In this document: one piece after another, positions 35,071-44,430 of the stretch
How the letters are laid out: each line of letters begins with the position of its first letter
Position numbering within the stretch: position 1 is the first letter of the stretch
From: Bacteroidaceae bacterium
GTDB lineage: Bacteria; Bacteroidota; Bacteroidia; Bacteroidales; Bacteroidaceae
Reading direction: 5' to 3'
NCBI GenBank assembly: GCA_017631315.1
Contig: JAGBTN010000016.1
Span: forward strand, 124,001 to 188,000
DNA: 64,000 nucleotides
The notes under the pieces: generated by a model
What the model was told of the DNA's origin: nothing
Database searches by the model: none
Seen by the model: the letters and a program-made list of their open reading frames with translations, nothing else
Program-made: the position numbers and the translations under genes

Positions 35071-37128
35071 ATGATAGACCGTATTACCGTTGACAAGATT
35101 CTGGACGCCGCGAACATCGTGGATGTCGTCTCTGACTTCGTCACGCTGAAGCGCGCCGGAGCCAATCTGAAAGGATTGTGTCCCTTCCATGACGACCACA
35201 CGCCATCGTTCGTTGTATCGCCAGCTCGTAACACATGCAAGTGTTTCTCTTGTGGTGAAGGTGGCAGCCCCGTCGGGTTTATTATGAAACACGAACAACT
35301 CTCCTACCCCGATGCGCTACGTTATCTGGCAAAAAAGTACGGCATCAAGATAGAAGAAAAAGAACTGAGTCCGGAGGAACTTCAGTCGCAAGGCGACCGA
35401 GAGAGTATGTTCATTATCAACGAATGGGCACGCGACTGGTTTAAAAATCAACTTTGGGAAACGCCCGACGGCAAAGCTATCGGACTTGCATACTTCCGCA
35501 ATCGTGGTTTCCGTGACGACATCCTGGAGAAATTTCAGGTTGGTTTCTGCCCTAACAGCAAAGAGCTGTCTCTTTCTGCAGAAGCACTAAAGAATGGCTA
35601 TAAAGAACGCTATCTCGTAAACAACCAGAACGAGATGGAACCCCGTTTGAGCATCGGAACTGGTCTGAGCCTGAAGCGCGACGACGGCAGTCTGCGTGAC
35701 CGTTTCTACGGACGAGTCATATGGCCCATCTACACCTTTGGAGGCAGAGTGGCAGGCTTCGGAGGCAGAGTGCTCGATGCTGCAACAAAAGGTGTTGCAG
35801 TAAAATATCTGAACTCTCCTGAAAGCATCATATACAGCAAACGCAAAGAACTTTTCGGCCTTTTTCAAGCTCGACAAGCCATTCGCAAAGCAGATCTCTG
35901 CTACCTTGTGGAAGGTTATACCGACGTGATGGCAATGCACCAACAAGGCATAGAAAACGTAGTTGCATCCTCCGGAACTGCTCTCACAACCGACCAAATT
36001 CGCCTCATTCATCGCATTACGAGCAACATTACAGTTATTTTCGATGGTGACGATGCTGGTATTCACGCAAGCGAACGTGGCATCGATATGTTGCTGGCCG
36101 AAGGAATGAACGTCAAGTTGCTTCTCCTGCCAGATGGCGAAGACCCCGACAGCTTTGCACAAAAGCACTCCGCTACAGAATATCAGCAATACTTAAAAGA
36201 CAATCAGGTTGACTTCATAACCTACAAAGCCACCCACGCAATCGGAGCGAAGAGAGGCGAACCCGATGCCGAGGAACGTCTCATACACAATGTTACTGAA
36301 AGCATTGCCGCTATCCCTGACGAAATAAAGCGTACCGTATACATCCAACATGCATCGCAACAGTTGAAGATGCCAGAGCGACTCATCGAGAGAGCCGTCA
36401 ATGCGCAAAGAAACAAACTAAACGCAGAAAAGCAAAAGGAACTGGAGCGCGAGCAAAGACAAACACAGATTCCTACCTACTCCCCCGAAGGTGAGAAAGC
36501 CACCAGCAGTCCGAGTAGTCCGACAATATCTCAAGACAACATAGAGAAAGCCGGACTTGAGACTTATGTTGCTCAAATGATTATCCGTTATGGAGAAAGG
36601 ATTATGTGTACCATCGAAGACGAAGACGGACAAGACATGCCCTTAAGCGTAGCCGAATATATTTCCCTAAGTCTGAAGGACGATGCAATACAACTGCAGA
36701 CACCTGCATGCAGGTCTATTCTTGAAGAAGCCATAGAAAATGCGCATACGCCCAACTTCCGCGCAGAGCAATACTTCAACAATCATCCTAACGAACAAAT
36801 TCGTGAACTCGCATTCAAACTTGGCACCGACGCTGTGGAGTTGAGCAAGCTATACGACATCCCCACTTTTTCCACACCAATCGACAAAGGAACTGGGCAA
36901 GGCAACGATACCGATTTGCGCCTCGACGAGATTGTGCCAAGCCTCATTGCAAGCTATAAGCTTAACGTTATTCAGCAAGAACTGCAAACCATCATAGAGC
37001 AGATGAAAAGCAGTGAGGTGAAAGCAGACAAAGACAAGTATCGTCAGCTCTTACTGCAGTTCACGCAGAAGAAAAAACTCAGTACAGAGCTCGCCAAGCA
37101 ATGCGGCGACCGCGTTGTGCTCAAATAA
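35071..37128 (+). CDS. dnaG: DNA primase
   Basis: DnaG makes RNA primers at the replication fork. At 685 residues it has an N-terminal CHC2 zinc domain (LCPFHDDHTPSF...CKCFSCGEGG), a catalytic core with the Toprim signature YLVEGYTDVMAMHQQG, and VIFDGDDAGIHASERGIDM, with the acidic residues that bind magnesium. The C-terminal region is the divergent helicase-interacting part. It is the last gene of the rplY operon, 28 bp after hslR, and is followed by a 22-bp repeat array rather than an obvious terminator hairpin. Confidence 0.96.
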   Translation: MIDRITVDKILDAANIVDVVSDFVTLKRAGANLKGLCPFHDDHTPSFVVSPARNTCKCFSCGEGGSPVGFIMKHEQLSYPDALRYLAKKYGIKIEEKELSPEELQSQGDRESMFIINEWARDWFKNQLWETPDGKAIGLAYFRNRGFRDDILEKFQVGFCPNSKELSLSAEALKNGYKERYLVNNQNEMEPRLSIGTGLSLKRDDGSLRDRFYGRVIWPIYTFGGRVAGFGGRVLDAATKGVAVKYLNSPESIIYSKRKELFGLFQARQAIRKADLCYLVEGYTDVMAMHQQGIENVVASSGTALTTDQIRLIHRITSNITVIFDGDDAGIHASERGIDMLLAEGMNVKLLLLPDGEDPDSFAQKHSATEYQQYLKDNQVDFITYKATHAIGAKRGEPDAEERLIHNVTESIAAIPDEIKRTVYIQHASQQLKMPERLIERAVNAQRNKLNAEKQKELEREQRQTQIPTYSPEGEKATSSPSSPTISQDNIEKAGLETYVAQMIIRYGERIMCTIEDEDGQDMPLSVAEYISLSLKDDAIQLQTPACRSILEEAIENAHTPNFRAEQYFNNHPNEQIRELAFKLGTDAVELSKLYDIPTFSTPIDKGTGQGNDTDLRLDEIVPSLIASYKLNVIQQELQTIIEQMKSSEVKADKDKYRQLLLQFTQKKKLSTELAKQCGDRVVLK

Positions 37129-37182
37129 AAACTTCAAGCCTTACAAACGTAGTGTGTTAACGAAGCAAGCATAACCTGCATA

Positions 37183-37270
37183 CTTAACACGTTAACTTTC
37201 CCAACTAAACGTGTATAGTTTGCCAACTTAACACGTTTTGTTGGCCGACTTAACATGTTTGTTTTATCTC
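37183..37270 (+). repeat. 22-bp tandem repeat array D (four units)
   Basis: Units start at 37183, 37205, 37227 and 37249; the last overlaps the stop region of the convergent lipoprotein gene. Units read like CTTAACACGTT...CCAA and CTAAACGTGTATAGTTTG plus CCAA. The array fills the space between the 3' ends of dnaG and the lipoprotein gene. Confidence 0.82.
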
Positions 37271-37836
37271 TCCTCCACAGAGAACTTAAGAGTGCCTGAT
37301 GCTCCACCTGCTGTGGGACCACTCTGTGGTGTAATTGTTCCGCTGTAAGCACTATTATCCACAATGTTTCCTGTCTCGATTGTTACACCTTGACCACTAT
37401 AAGAATAGCGTGCAACAAAAGTAACGGAGTAAGGCTTACCTGATTCTGTGGGCAATGCATTCGCAGGCAAAAGCATATGGCAGACCGGGTCGTCAGCACC
37501 ATCAGTGTTGCCATCGTAGTTGGTGCGTTTGGTATATGATTTGGCAGCATGAACCCGTTCGCCAGACTTAACATCGATAGTATCGTAACTTATCGTCCAT
37601 GTATAAGAAGTCGCATTAATAAGATGTCCACGTTCCTTCTGATGAGCAGTTATGTGAATAGAGTCGCCCGGATGCAGAAGAATGTTTCGAGGATTACCTG
37701 GCACGTAATCAGGATAATTGCCTGTCTTATAAGTAAAGCCCTTCCAGGTCGGGCAATAAGAACTATAATCATTCTCCGAACAAGAGAAGAGAAGTGCTGT
37801 CAAGAAGCAAAAAAAGATATGTTTGAAATTCTTCAT
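37264..37836 (-). CDS. Lipoprotein of unknown function
   Basis: A 190-residue protein with a lipoprotein signal peptide (FFCFLTALLFSC, Cys about 19). The mature part is Ser/Thr/Gly-rich and predicted to be mostly beta strands, with ATSYTWTISYDTIDV and KPYSVTFVARYSYSGQG. I do not recognise the family. Its ATG overlaps the maf stop in an ATGA, so it is cotranscribed with maf; the functional meaning is unclear. Confidence 0.7.
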   Translation of the reverse strand: MKNFKHIFFCFLTALLFSCSENDYSSYCPTWKGFTYKTGNYPDYVPGNPRNILLHPGDSIHITAHQKERGHLINATSYTWTISYDTIDVKSGERVHAAKSYTKRTNYDGNTDGADDPVCHMLLPANALPTESGKPYSVTFVARYSYSGQGVTIETGNIVDNSAYSGTITPQSGPTAGGASGTLKFSVEER

Positions 37837-38396
37837 ATAAGATTAAGTTTTTTCATTTCAGAATAAAGTCTTTGTACTGGCAACCCCATTACGTTGAAAT
37901 ATGAGCCTTCGATAGAAGTAACACCAATATAGCCTATCCACTCTTGAATGCCATAAGAACCCGCTTTGTCCATCGGACGATAATGTGTCACATAGTAATC
38001 TATCTCCTCTTCCGTAAGTTGAGTAAATGTGACCTGGCTGACGGATGCAAAGGCGTGCTGCATAGCCGATGTTGTAAGGACAACACCAGTTACAACTTGA
38101 TGTGTCTTGCCAGAAAGTTTACGAAGCATTTGCTTTGCCTCTTCCTCGTCTCGTGGTTTGCCTAACACTTCGCCATCGAGATACACAATAGTGTCTGCTG
38201 TAATGAGCAGTTCATCCTCATTAAGACTATAGGCAGCAGCTTTCTTTCGGCTGATGTGCTGCGGAATCTCTTCCATCGAGAGTCCGGCAGGGTATGATTC
38301 ATCTAATCCCGGAATTGTGCGGACCTCATATTCAAAACCCAGTCCGGACAAAAGTTCGCGGCGACGGGGAGAATTACTTGCAAGAATTATCTTCAT
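37833..38396 (-). CDS. maf: Maf-family nucleotide pyrophosphatase
   Basis: A 187-residue Maf/YhdE-type protein that hydrolyses non-canonical or m-type nucleoside triphosphates. Motifs: LASNSPRRRELLSGLG at the N-terminus, DESYPAGLSMEEIP, and TADTIVYLDGEVLGKP with the catalytic Asp. It is fourth in the minus-strand operon nitroreductase-DUF2520-kdsC-maf-lipoprotein; the DUF2520-kdsC-maf order is a recurrent Bacteroidetes arrangement. Confidence 0.94.
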   Translation of the reverse strand: MKIILASNSPRRRELLSGLGFEYEVRTIPGLDESYPAGLSMEEIPQHISRKKAAAYSLNEDELLITADTIVYLDGEVLGKPRDEEEAKQMLRKLSGKTHQVVTGVVLTTSAMQHAFASVSQVTFTQLTEEEIDYYVTHYRPMDKAGSYGIQEWIGYIGVTSIEGSYFNVMGLPVQRLYSEMKKLNLI

Positions 38397-38422
38397 AGTA
38401 CCTTATGACCTTTTATACTCTT

Positions 38423-38941
38423 TTACCAACTGAATGCCTTTTCGTCGGCCATCCACTTCCCTTGAGCCTTCAGCACCTGCTCCGTGACATCACGCACGCA
38501 GCCCTGTCCTCCATCAAGATGGCTGATGTAAAGACTGATGTCACGTATCTCTGGAGCAGCGTCACGCGGACAACAAGGCAGGCCGATTTGCTGCATCACT
38601 CTGTAGTCGGGAATATCGTCACCCATATATAACACCTCGTCAGGCTTTAGCCCATACTTGTCAAGCAGTGTCTGCATACACTCCGTCTTAACAGAACTGC
38701 TCAAAAAGACATCACTGACACCTAATGCTTCATAACGATGTCGGATTCTCTCTTCGTAGGCACCTGTTATGATAGCGACACGAAGTCCCAGCATCGAAGC
38801 AAGACGCAGAGCATAAGCATCCTTCGTATGAGTCGTGCGAACTAAGTTCCCTTCTGCATCTACACGAACCATACCTTTGCTCAACACTCCGTCCACGTCG
38901 AAAACCAGTGCTTTAATCTTTCTCAAGTCGTAATTTATCAT
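38423..38941 (-). CDS. kdsC: 3-deoxy-D-manno-octulosonate 8-phosphate phosphatase (KdsC-like HAD)
   Basis: A 172-residue C0-type HAD phosphatase. The nucleophile motif is FDVDGVLSKG, motif II is AIITGAYEERI, and motif III/IV is YMGDDIPDYRVM. KdsC releases phosphate from KDO-8-P in lipopolysaccharide core synthesis. The first 29 bases overlap the end of the DUF2520 gene, so translation is probably coupled. Confidence 0.9.
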   Translation of the reverse strand: MINYDLRKIKALVFDVDGVLSKGMVRVDAEGNLVRTTHTKDAYALRLASMLGLRVAIITGAYEERIRHRYEALGVSDVFLSSSVKTECMQTLLDKYGLKPDEVLYMGDDIPDYRVMQQIGLPCCPRDAAPEIRDISLYISHLDGGQGCVRDVTEQVLKAQGKWMADEKAFSW

Positions 38942-39641
38942 CGTGTATGCTTTTACTTAAAAGTTGGTAGAGTTGCTTTCGTTCGTCGTTGAGAAGTGAC
39001 ATCTGTTGCGACATTACCTCTTCGTCCCATCGCACTGCAGGACCTGTTTGTGCATCTCTCGGCATCAGTTCGTCCATTTTGTCTGCCGTTTCGTGAATGA
39101 GTGGCAACATTACATTAAAAGGTATATCCTGCTCTGCAAGAAGTTCTGCCGTAATGCCGTAGAGACGATTTACGAAATTACAACAAAAGACTGCAGCCAA
39201 ATGCAGATAACGACGACGATGGCTATCCATTTGCATTGCACTGCTTCCCATGGTTTCTGCCAGAGTACGAAGCAAATCGAGGTCACACTCCCGATTCGCT
39301 TCAATATAAAAAGGAACATGTGATGGAGTAAGTTTTCGCCCTTTTGTGATAGTCTGAAGGGGGTAAAAAACACCTCTTCGTGTTTGAGGCAAAACATCCA
39401 TCGGCACACTTCCTGCAGTATGAACCACAAGTCCGTTTACATCCTTCAGTTCTTCTGCGACAGCAGAAATTGCTTTGTCGCTCACCGAAATGATGTAGAT
39501 ATCCGCATCCTTCGGGATTGGGTGACTTCTGCTTCTGCCTCCTACTGCAAGCACCTCGAAGGGACCGATGATATTCTCCTTCAAGAATGAAGCAACATTC
39601 CCTGCACCTATTAGTACTGTCCTATATGTACGCGCTCCCAT
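38913..39641 (-). CDS. Rossmann-like/DUF2520 domain protein
   Basis: A 242-residue protein with an N-terminal NAD(P)-binding fold (VLIGAGNVASFLKENI, residues about 9-24) similar to F420/ProC-type reductases. A helical DUF2520 domain follows (HLAAVFCCNFVNRLYGI, LLPLIHETADKMDEL). The reaction is unknown. It overlaps the nitroreductase gene by 31 bp and kdsC by 29 bp. Confidence 0.88.
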   Translation of the reverse strand: MGARTYRTVLIGAGNVASFLKENIIGPFEVLAVGGRSRSHPIPKDADIYIISVSDKAISAVAEELKDVNGLVVHTAGSVPMDVLPQTRRGVFYPLQTITKGRKLTPSHVPFYIEANRECDLDLLRTLAETMGSSAMQMDSHRRRYLHLAAVFCCNFVNRLYGITAELLAEQDIPFNVMLPLIHETADKMDELMPRDAQTGPAVRWDEEVMSQQMSLLNDERKQLYQLLSKSIHDDKLRLEKD

Positions 39642-40138
39642 TTAAGACGATCTTCGTTCTGTGGTTTGCGTTCCATTCCCTTGTGTCCTACGGCTATAAT
39701 GCATACCACTCGCTGTTCTTCGGGTATCGAAAGCAAAGACTTAACCACCTGTTCCGTTGGCTGTTCATCGGTTGTGTATCTATTGCGCACCTGTATCCAG
39801 CATGCACCCAAGCCAAGATCTTCAGCCTGAAGCAGGATGTTCATTGCTGCCACAGAAGCATCTTCCACCCACACATCACTTACTGCGGGGTCGGCAAGCA
39901 CTGCAATAGCCAACGGAGCACCTGCGAGGAAATCCGAACCGACTGATTTGCATTGGCTCAAAGCTGCAAGCATTTGTTTGTCCTCAACCACTATAAACTC
40001 ATAACTATGGAGTCCTTTACTGCTCGGAGCCATCAGCCCTGCACGCAGTAAAAACTTCACTGCCTCACCATCCAAAAGCTCGTCTGTAAACTGACGTATG
40101 CTTCGTCTTGTTTTTATCAACTCACTGAAGTCTTTCAT
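39611..40138 (-). CDS. Nitroreductase family protein
   Basis: A 175-residue FMN-dependent nitroreductase-like protein. RRSIRQF near the N-terminus binds FMN phosphate; other family stretches are AGLMAPSSKGLHSYEFIVVE, AMNILLQAEDLGLGACW and IIAVGHKG. The physiological substrate is not known. It is the first gene of the minus-strand operon and is divergent from the TonB receptor gene. A TATTTTTG box lies on its strand at 40189-40196. Confidence 0.9.
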   Translation of the reverse strand: MKDFSELIKTRRSIRQFTDELLDGEAVKFLLRAGLMAPSSKGLHSYEFIVVEDKQMLAALSQCKSVGSDFLAGAPLAIAVLADPAVSDVWVEDASVAAMNILLQAEDLGLGACWIQVRNRYTTDEQPTEQVVKSLLSIPEEQRVVCIIAVGHKGMERKPQNEDRLKWERVHIGQY

Positions 40139-40252
40139 ATCGTGTTCGTTTTTTGTCGAATATCAGACACATTTATGTCTTTGCGATGCAAAAATACAAA
40201 AAAGTTATGGATTTATATACAAAAAACAACACATTTCTCGTTATTATAGAAG

Positions 40253-42652
40253 ATGAAACGTTTCCTTTTTTTCATTTTGCCTCTGCTGTGGGGCACTATG
40301 AACATATTTGCACAGGATGAGCAACAGCCCGACACAACTAAAGTTCACCTGAAAGGAAGGGTCGTGGACGAAAGCCAAGACCCTATCTCATTGTGTCAAG
40401 TCCGCATCGAAGGGCAACCTTTTGGCACTACGGCTTCGATTGACGGAAAGTATAATTTCACCTTCCACACTGCCGACAGTGTTGTGGTCATCTACAGCAT
40501 GATCGGATATGAGACACGAAAACGTGTCCTCAAGAAGCCACAAGGTAACCTGACGCTCAATATCGTCATGAAGGAGAGTGGCAAAGAAATGGCAGAAGTC
40601 ACTGTTGCCGAAGCACGCAGGCAGATGGGCTCGATGCAGGAACTCAACAAAAAAGACCTTAAACGAATGCCCAGTACCAGCGGCAATGCCGTAGAGGAAC
40701 TTGTGGCAACGCAAGCCGGCGTGAGCACACACAACGAGTTGAGCAGTCAATACAACGTGCGAGGCGGTTCGTTCGACGAGAACTGTGTTTACATAAATGG
40801 TGTGGAGGTGTATCGTCCCATGCTCATAAGCAGCGGCCAGCAGGAGGGGCTTTCTGTCATTAACAGCGACATGGTGGAAAAGATCAGTTTCTCGGCTGGT
40901 GGTTTCGAAGCGAAGTATGGCGACCGTATGTCCAGCGTGCTCGATATTACCTATGCACATCCACAGCGACTCGAATCGACCGTTTCGGCCAGTTTGCTTG
41001 GGGCAAATGTTTATGTCGGTTATGGCAAAAAGAAATTCTCCATAAGCAACGGACTTCGATACAAGACCAATCAGTACATGCTTAGCAGTCTGGAAACGAA
41101 GGGAGAATACAAGCCTAACTTCCTCGACTACCAAGCTTACCTGCGCTGGGCGCCATCCAAGGCATGGACATTCGATGCCATCGCCTATATCAACCGCAAC
41201 AACTACAACTTTAAGCCTACAGACCGCGAGACGAAGTTCGGTACGATGGAGGACGTCAAGAGTTTCAAGGTGTACTTCGACGGCAAGGAGGAAGACCAGT
41301 TCCAAACGCTCTTCGGCACTATTCGTGCTGCACGCCACTTTGGCGATGCCGGTTCGCTGACACTTACTGCATCGGCTTTCAACAACCGGGAAAAGGAGAC
41401 CTACGACATCCAGGGGCAGTATTGGCTTAACGAGACGAACGGCGATGAGCAGTTGGGTGTTGGTTCGTACATGGAACACGCGCGCAACTTCCTTTATAGT
41501 TCTGTGCAGACGCTCAAACTTACTTATGATTTGAAGAAGGGCAACCACACCATGCAGACCGGCATCGGCTGGAAACATGAGAAGGTACGAGAGAACTCTA
41601 ACGAATGGGAGTATCGCGACAGCAGCGGATATAGTGTTCCTCATACAGGAAACGACCTGCAGCTCATCTATAACATGCGTGCCACGAACACCATCAATGC
41701 AAGCCACCTCGAACTTTTTGCCCAGGACACCTGGCGAAAAGAGAGCAGCTTCGGCATTCTAAGCCTCAATTATGGTATGCGACTCAGCTACTGGGGTTGG
41801 AACAAAGAGTGGCTCGTAAGCCCCAGAGCAAGTTTGGGTTTCGTGCCTTCGTCCAACGAAAACTTCACGTTCCGCCTGGCGTTGGGACTCTACAATCAGC
41901 GTCCTTTCTACAAGGAGCTGCGAGACACGGTCACCATCGACGGCAACACTACCGTACAACTCAACAAGAACATTAAGTCGCAGCGCAGTTTCCAAGTGGT
42001 GACAGGCATGGAGTATCGGTTCAAGATTGGCGGACGTCCTTTCAAGTTTACCACCGAGGCATATTATAAGGCGCAGTGGAAACTCAACCCCTACAACGTT
42101 GACAACCTGAAGATTGTCTACTATGGCAACAACCTTGCAACGGGCTATGTTGTGGGAGCAGACTTTAAGGTCTATGGTGAATTTGTGCCCGGCACCGACT
42201 CTTGGGTTAGTTTTGGTCTTATGAAAGCCAGCATGAAGCTGAACGGGCAGAACATCCCCCAGCCTACCGACCAACGCTACAACGTGAACATCTTCTTCTC
42301 CGACTACTTCCCGGGCACTACCCGATGGAAGATGAACCTAAAGGCTACCTTCGCCGACGGCCTTCCTTTTGGTCCGCCACACACGGGTTTGGAACGCAAC
42401 AGCTTCCGCGCACCAGCCTATCGTCGCTTTGATATCGGTATGAACTACCGCCTCGTCAACAACGAGGACAACCATCTGCGTCGTGCAAAATTCTTGCGTA
42501 ACATCTGGCTCGGGCTCGACTGTTTCAACATCTTCGGCCTTAACAACGTAAGCAGTTACTACTGGATAACCGACATATCCAACCACCAGTATGCCGTACC
42601 TAACTACCTGACCGACCGCATGATAAACGCTCGCATACTGGTAGAACTGTAG
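40253..42652 (+). CDS. TonB-dependent receptor with carboxypeptidase-like N-terminal domain
   Basis: A 799-residue outer-membrane receptor. A signal peptide (to MNIFAQ, residue about 21) is followed by a CarboxypepD_reg-like domain (VHLKGRVVDESQDPISLCQV, to about 110). A plug domain follows (PSTSGNAVEELVATQAGV, YNVRGGSFDENCVYINGVEV), then a beta-barrel to the C-terminus (ending MINARILVEL). It would take up a scarce nutrient using TonB energy. No SusD partner is adjacent, so it is not a standard polysaccharide-utilisation pair; the ligand is unknown. Confidence 0.9.
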   Translation: MKRFLFFILPLLWGTMNIFAQDEQQPDTTKVHLKGRVVDESQDPISLCQVRIEGQPFGTTASIDGKYNFTFHTADSVVVIYSMIGYETRKRVLKKPQGNLTLNIVMKESGKEMAEVTVAEARRQMGSMQELNKKDLKRMPSTSGNAVEELVATQAGVSTHNELSSQYNVRGGSFDENCVYINGVEVYRPMLISSGQQEGLSVINSDMVEKISFSAGGFEAKYGDRMSSVLDITYAHPQRLESTVSASLLGANVYVGYGKKKFSISNGLRYKTNQYMLSSLETKGEYKPNFLDYQAYLRWAPSKAWTFDAIAYINRNNYNFKPTDRETKFGTMEDVKSFKVYFDGKEEDQFQTLFGTIRAARHFGDAGSLTLTASAFNNREKETYDIQGQYWLNETNGDEQLGVGSYMEHARNFLYSSVQTLKLTYDLKKGNHTMQTGIGWKHEKVRENSNEWEYRDSSGYSVPHTGNDLQLIYNMRATNTINASHLELFAQDTWRKESSFGILSLNYGMRLSYWGWNKEWLVSPRASLGFVPSSNENFTFRLALGLYNQRPFYKELRDTVTIDGNTTVQLNKNIKSQRSFQVVTGMEYRFKIGGRPFKFTTEAYYKAQWKLNPYNVDNLKIVYYGNNLATGYVVGADFKVYGEFVPGTDSWVSFGLMKASMKLNGQNIPQPTDQRYNVNIFFSDYFPGTTRWKMNLKATFADGLPFGPPHTGLERNSFRAPAYRRFDIGMNYRLVNNEDNHLRRAKFLRNIWLGLDCFNIFGLNNVSSYYWITDISNHQYAVPNYLTDRMINARILVEL

Positions 42653-42665
42653 CAACCCCGCAAAA

Positions 42666-42753
42666 AGGTTAAGCATTATTGGCAAAAAGGTTAAGCATTA
42701 TCGGCCGAATGGTTAAGCATTATTGCAAGAAAGGTTAACCATTATTTCCGACA
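42666..42753 (+). repeat. 22-bp tandem repeat array E (four units, divergent type)
   Basis: Units at 42666, 42688, 42710 and 42732, each exactly 22 bp, reading AGGTTAAGCATTATTGGC plus AAAA. The sequence differs from the other arrays but keeps the 22-bp period, the TTAA core and the TGGC block. It follows the TonB receptor stop codon by 13 bp. The stretch 42754-42853 shows nothing else. Confidence 0.82.
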
Positions 42754-42853
42754 AGCAATGCCGTTTACACAACCGGGAGCCGCCATACGGATTCCATTGG
42801 CTGATTTTACGACATACTACAACCAAAGAAAAAGAATTTTTCAGGCAATCGCT

Positions 42854-42883
42854 TTTGCCTTTAGCTTTTTTTGTCTATCTTTG
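42854..42883 (+). promoter_or_regulatory. Promoter of the methylmalonyl-CoA epimerase gene
   Basis: TTTG 42854-42857, 18-nt spacer, TATCTTTG 42876-42883, 41 nt before ATG 42925. It rules out the longer reading from 42871. Confidence 0.75.
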
Positions 42884-42924
42884 CAACGTATTTAACAACT
42901 AACCTAATTAAAACATATCACATT

Positions 42925-43329
42925 ATGAAAATTTCACGCATTGAACACTTAGGCATCGCCGTTCAGAGCATCGACGAAGTGCTGCCCTTCTTCCAGGACG
43001 TGCTCGGACTGGAGGTTTACAAGACAGAAGTTGTAGAAGACCAGAAAGTAAAAACAGCCTTCCTGCAAGTTGGCGAAGTGAAGCTTGAGCTTCTGGAACC
43101 CACTTGCCCCGAAAGCACCGTACAGAAGTTCCTCGACAACGGCGGCAAGGGCATTCATCACGTAGCCTTCAAGGTGGAAGACGGAGTGAGCGAAGCACTG
43201 GCAATGTGCGACAGCAAAGGCATTCGCCTCATCGACAAGGCTCCCCGAAACGGTGCCGACGGCCTCCACATCGCATTCCTTCACCCGAAGAGCACATGCG
43301 GAATCCTGACCGAACTTTGCGAAGAATAA
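42925..43329 (+). CDS. mce: Methylmalonyl-CoA epimerase
   Basis: A 134-residue VOC-fold enzyme that interconverts (R)- and (S)-methylmalonyl-CoA in the succinate-propionate pathway. Metal ligands are seen in IEHLGIAV (His), KLELLEP (Glu), GIHHVAFKV (His) and CGILTELCE (Glu). The start is ATG 42925, after the promoter box. Mutase and decarboxylase genes are not adjacent in this window. It is followed by a terminator hairpin. Confidence 0.93.
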   Translation: MKISRIEHLGIAVQSIDEVLPFFQDVLGLEVYKTEVVEDQKVKTAFLQVGEVKLELLEPTCPESTVQKFLDNGGKGIHHVAFKVEDGVSEALAMCDSKGIRLIDKAPRNGADGLHIAFLHPKSTCGILTELCEE

Positions 43330-43334
43330 AACTA

Positions 43335-43362
43335 CCCCTCTCCCATCGGAGAGGGGATTTTT
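43335..43362 (+). terminator. Terminator after mce
   Basis: A 9-bp perfect stem (CCCCTCTCC 43335-43343, GGAGAGGGG 43348-43356) followed by ATTTTT. Confidence 0.75.
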
Positions 43363-43381
43363 AAATCCCAACCCCAAAACC

Positions 43382-44374
43382 ATGAAACCAAGACTCATCC
43401 TTGCAGCCATCCTCTGCCTCCCTGCACTACTTTCAGCACAAACACTCACACCCGAAAACCAAGTCATCAGCCTGCGACACATCATCGAACAGACAAATGA
43501 CAACGCCCAACGGGAAGCAGCACTCAAGTTGATGGCAAACGCAGGAACCTATCAGGCACTCACCTACGCCTCAACCCTCCTGAACAGCGAACAGCTGTCA
43601 ACGGCAAAAGCCGCAGCACAAACCGTATGGACAATCCTCTCCACACATCCGGACTATAACGGCATAGAATCACGCAATGCACTCGAGCAAGCCATACCAC
43701 TCCTCGACAAAAAACAGAAAAAACAAGCCAAAACCTGGCTCGAGAAAGCCGACAAAAACGAAGAAGGCTTCGTGTGCCTCTTCAACGGCAAAGACCTAAA
43801 TGGCTGGAAAGGCCTCGTAGAAAACCCCATAGCCCGCTCCAAAATGAGCGCGAATGAACTGGCCGAAGCACAGAAGAAAGCAGACGACGTAATGCGCAAA
43901 GACTGGATTGTAGAAAATGGCGAACTCGTCTATGTCGGAAACGGCTGGGACAACATCTGCACCGCAAAGCAATATGCCGACTTCGAACTCCTCGTTGACT
44001 GGCGTCTCGACCCAAATGGAAAAGAGCCAGATGCAGGCGTCTATCTGCGTGGCACACCACAAGTGCAAATATGGGACATACGCCGGACCAACGTCGGGGC
44101 AGAAGTAGGCTCCGGAGGCCTGTACAACAATCAGAAAAACCCCTCGAAACCCACAAGCGTAGAAGACAACAAATTGGGCGAATGGAACACCTTCCGCATC
44201 ATCATGAAAGGCGAAAAAGTAACCGTTTGGCTCAATGGAGTCAAAGTCGTCGACAACATCGTCCTCGAAAACTATTGGGATCGCAAACTCCCCGTACCAG
44301 CCTGCGACCAAATAGAAATGCAGGCACATGGCTGCCGCTGCTACTTCCGTAACATCTACGTAAAGGAACTATAA
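43382..44374 (+). CDS. Secreted DUF1080 (3-keto-disaccharide hydrolase-like) protein
   Basis: A 330-residue exported protein: signal peptide to LLSAQ (residue about 20), a helical HEAT-like segment (about 25-120), then a DUF1080 domain from about 127. The domain is seen as LFNGKDLNGWKG, YADFELLVDWRLDPNGKEPD, AGVYLRGTPQVQIWD and WNTFRIIMKGEKVTVWLNG. This concanavalin-like domain includes 3-keto-glycoside hydrolases. The precise activity is not known. It lies between mce and fmt on the same strand. Confidence 0.85.
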   Translation: MKPRLILAAILCLPALLSAQTLTPENQVISLRHIIEQTNDNAQREAALKLMANAGTYQALTYASTLLNSEQLSTAKAAAQTVWTILSTHPDYNGIESRNALEQAIPLLDKKQKKQAKTWLEKADKNEEGFVCLFNGKDLNGWKGLVENPIARSKMSANELAEAQKKADDVMRKDWIVENGELVYVGNGWDNICTAKQYADFELLVDWRLDPNGKEPDAGVYLRGTPQVQIWDIRRTNVGAEVGSGGLYNNQKNPSKPTSVEDNKLGEWNTFRIIMKGEKVTVWLNGVKVVDNIVLENYWDRKLPVPACDQIEMQAHGCRCYFRNIYVKEL

Positions 44375-44377
44375 AAG

Positions 44378-44398
44378 CCCTCCCCACACGGGGAGGCT
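44378..44398 (+). terminator. GC-rich hairpin between the DUF1080 gene and fmt
   Basis: CCTCCCC 44379-44385 pairs with GGGGAGG 44390-44396 around an ACAC loop. No T run follows, so termination is doubtful; it may be a remnant or processing hairpin. Confidence 0.4.
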
Positions 44399-44430
44399 TC
44401 CCTAACCCTACACAACACACATCCCCTGCT

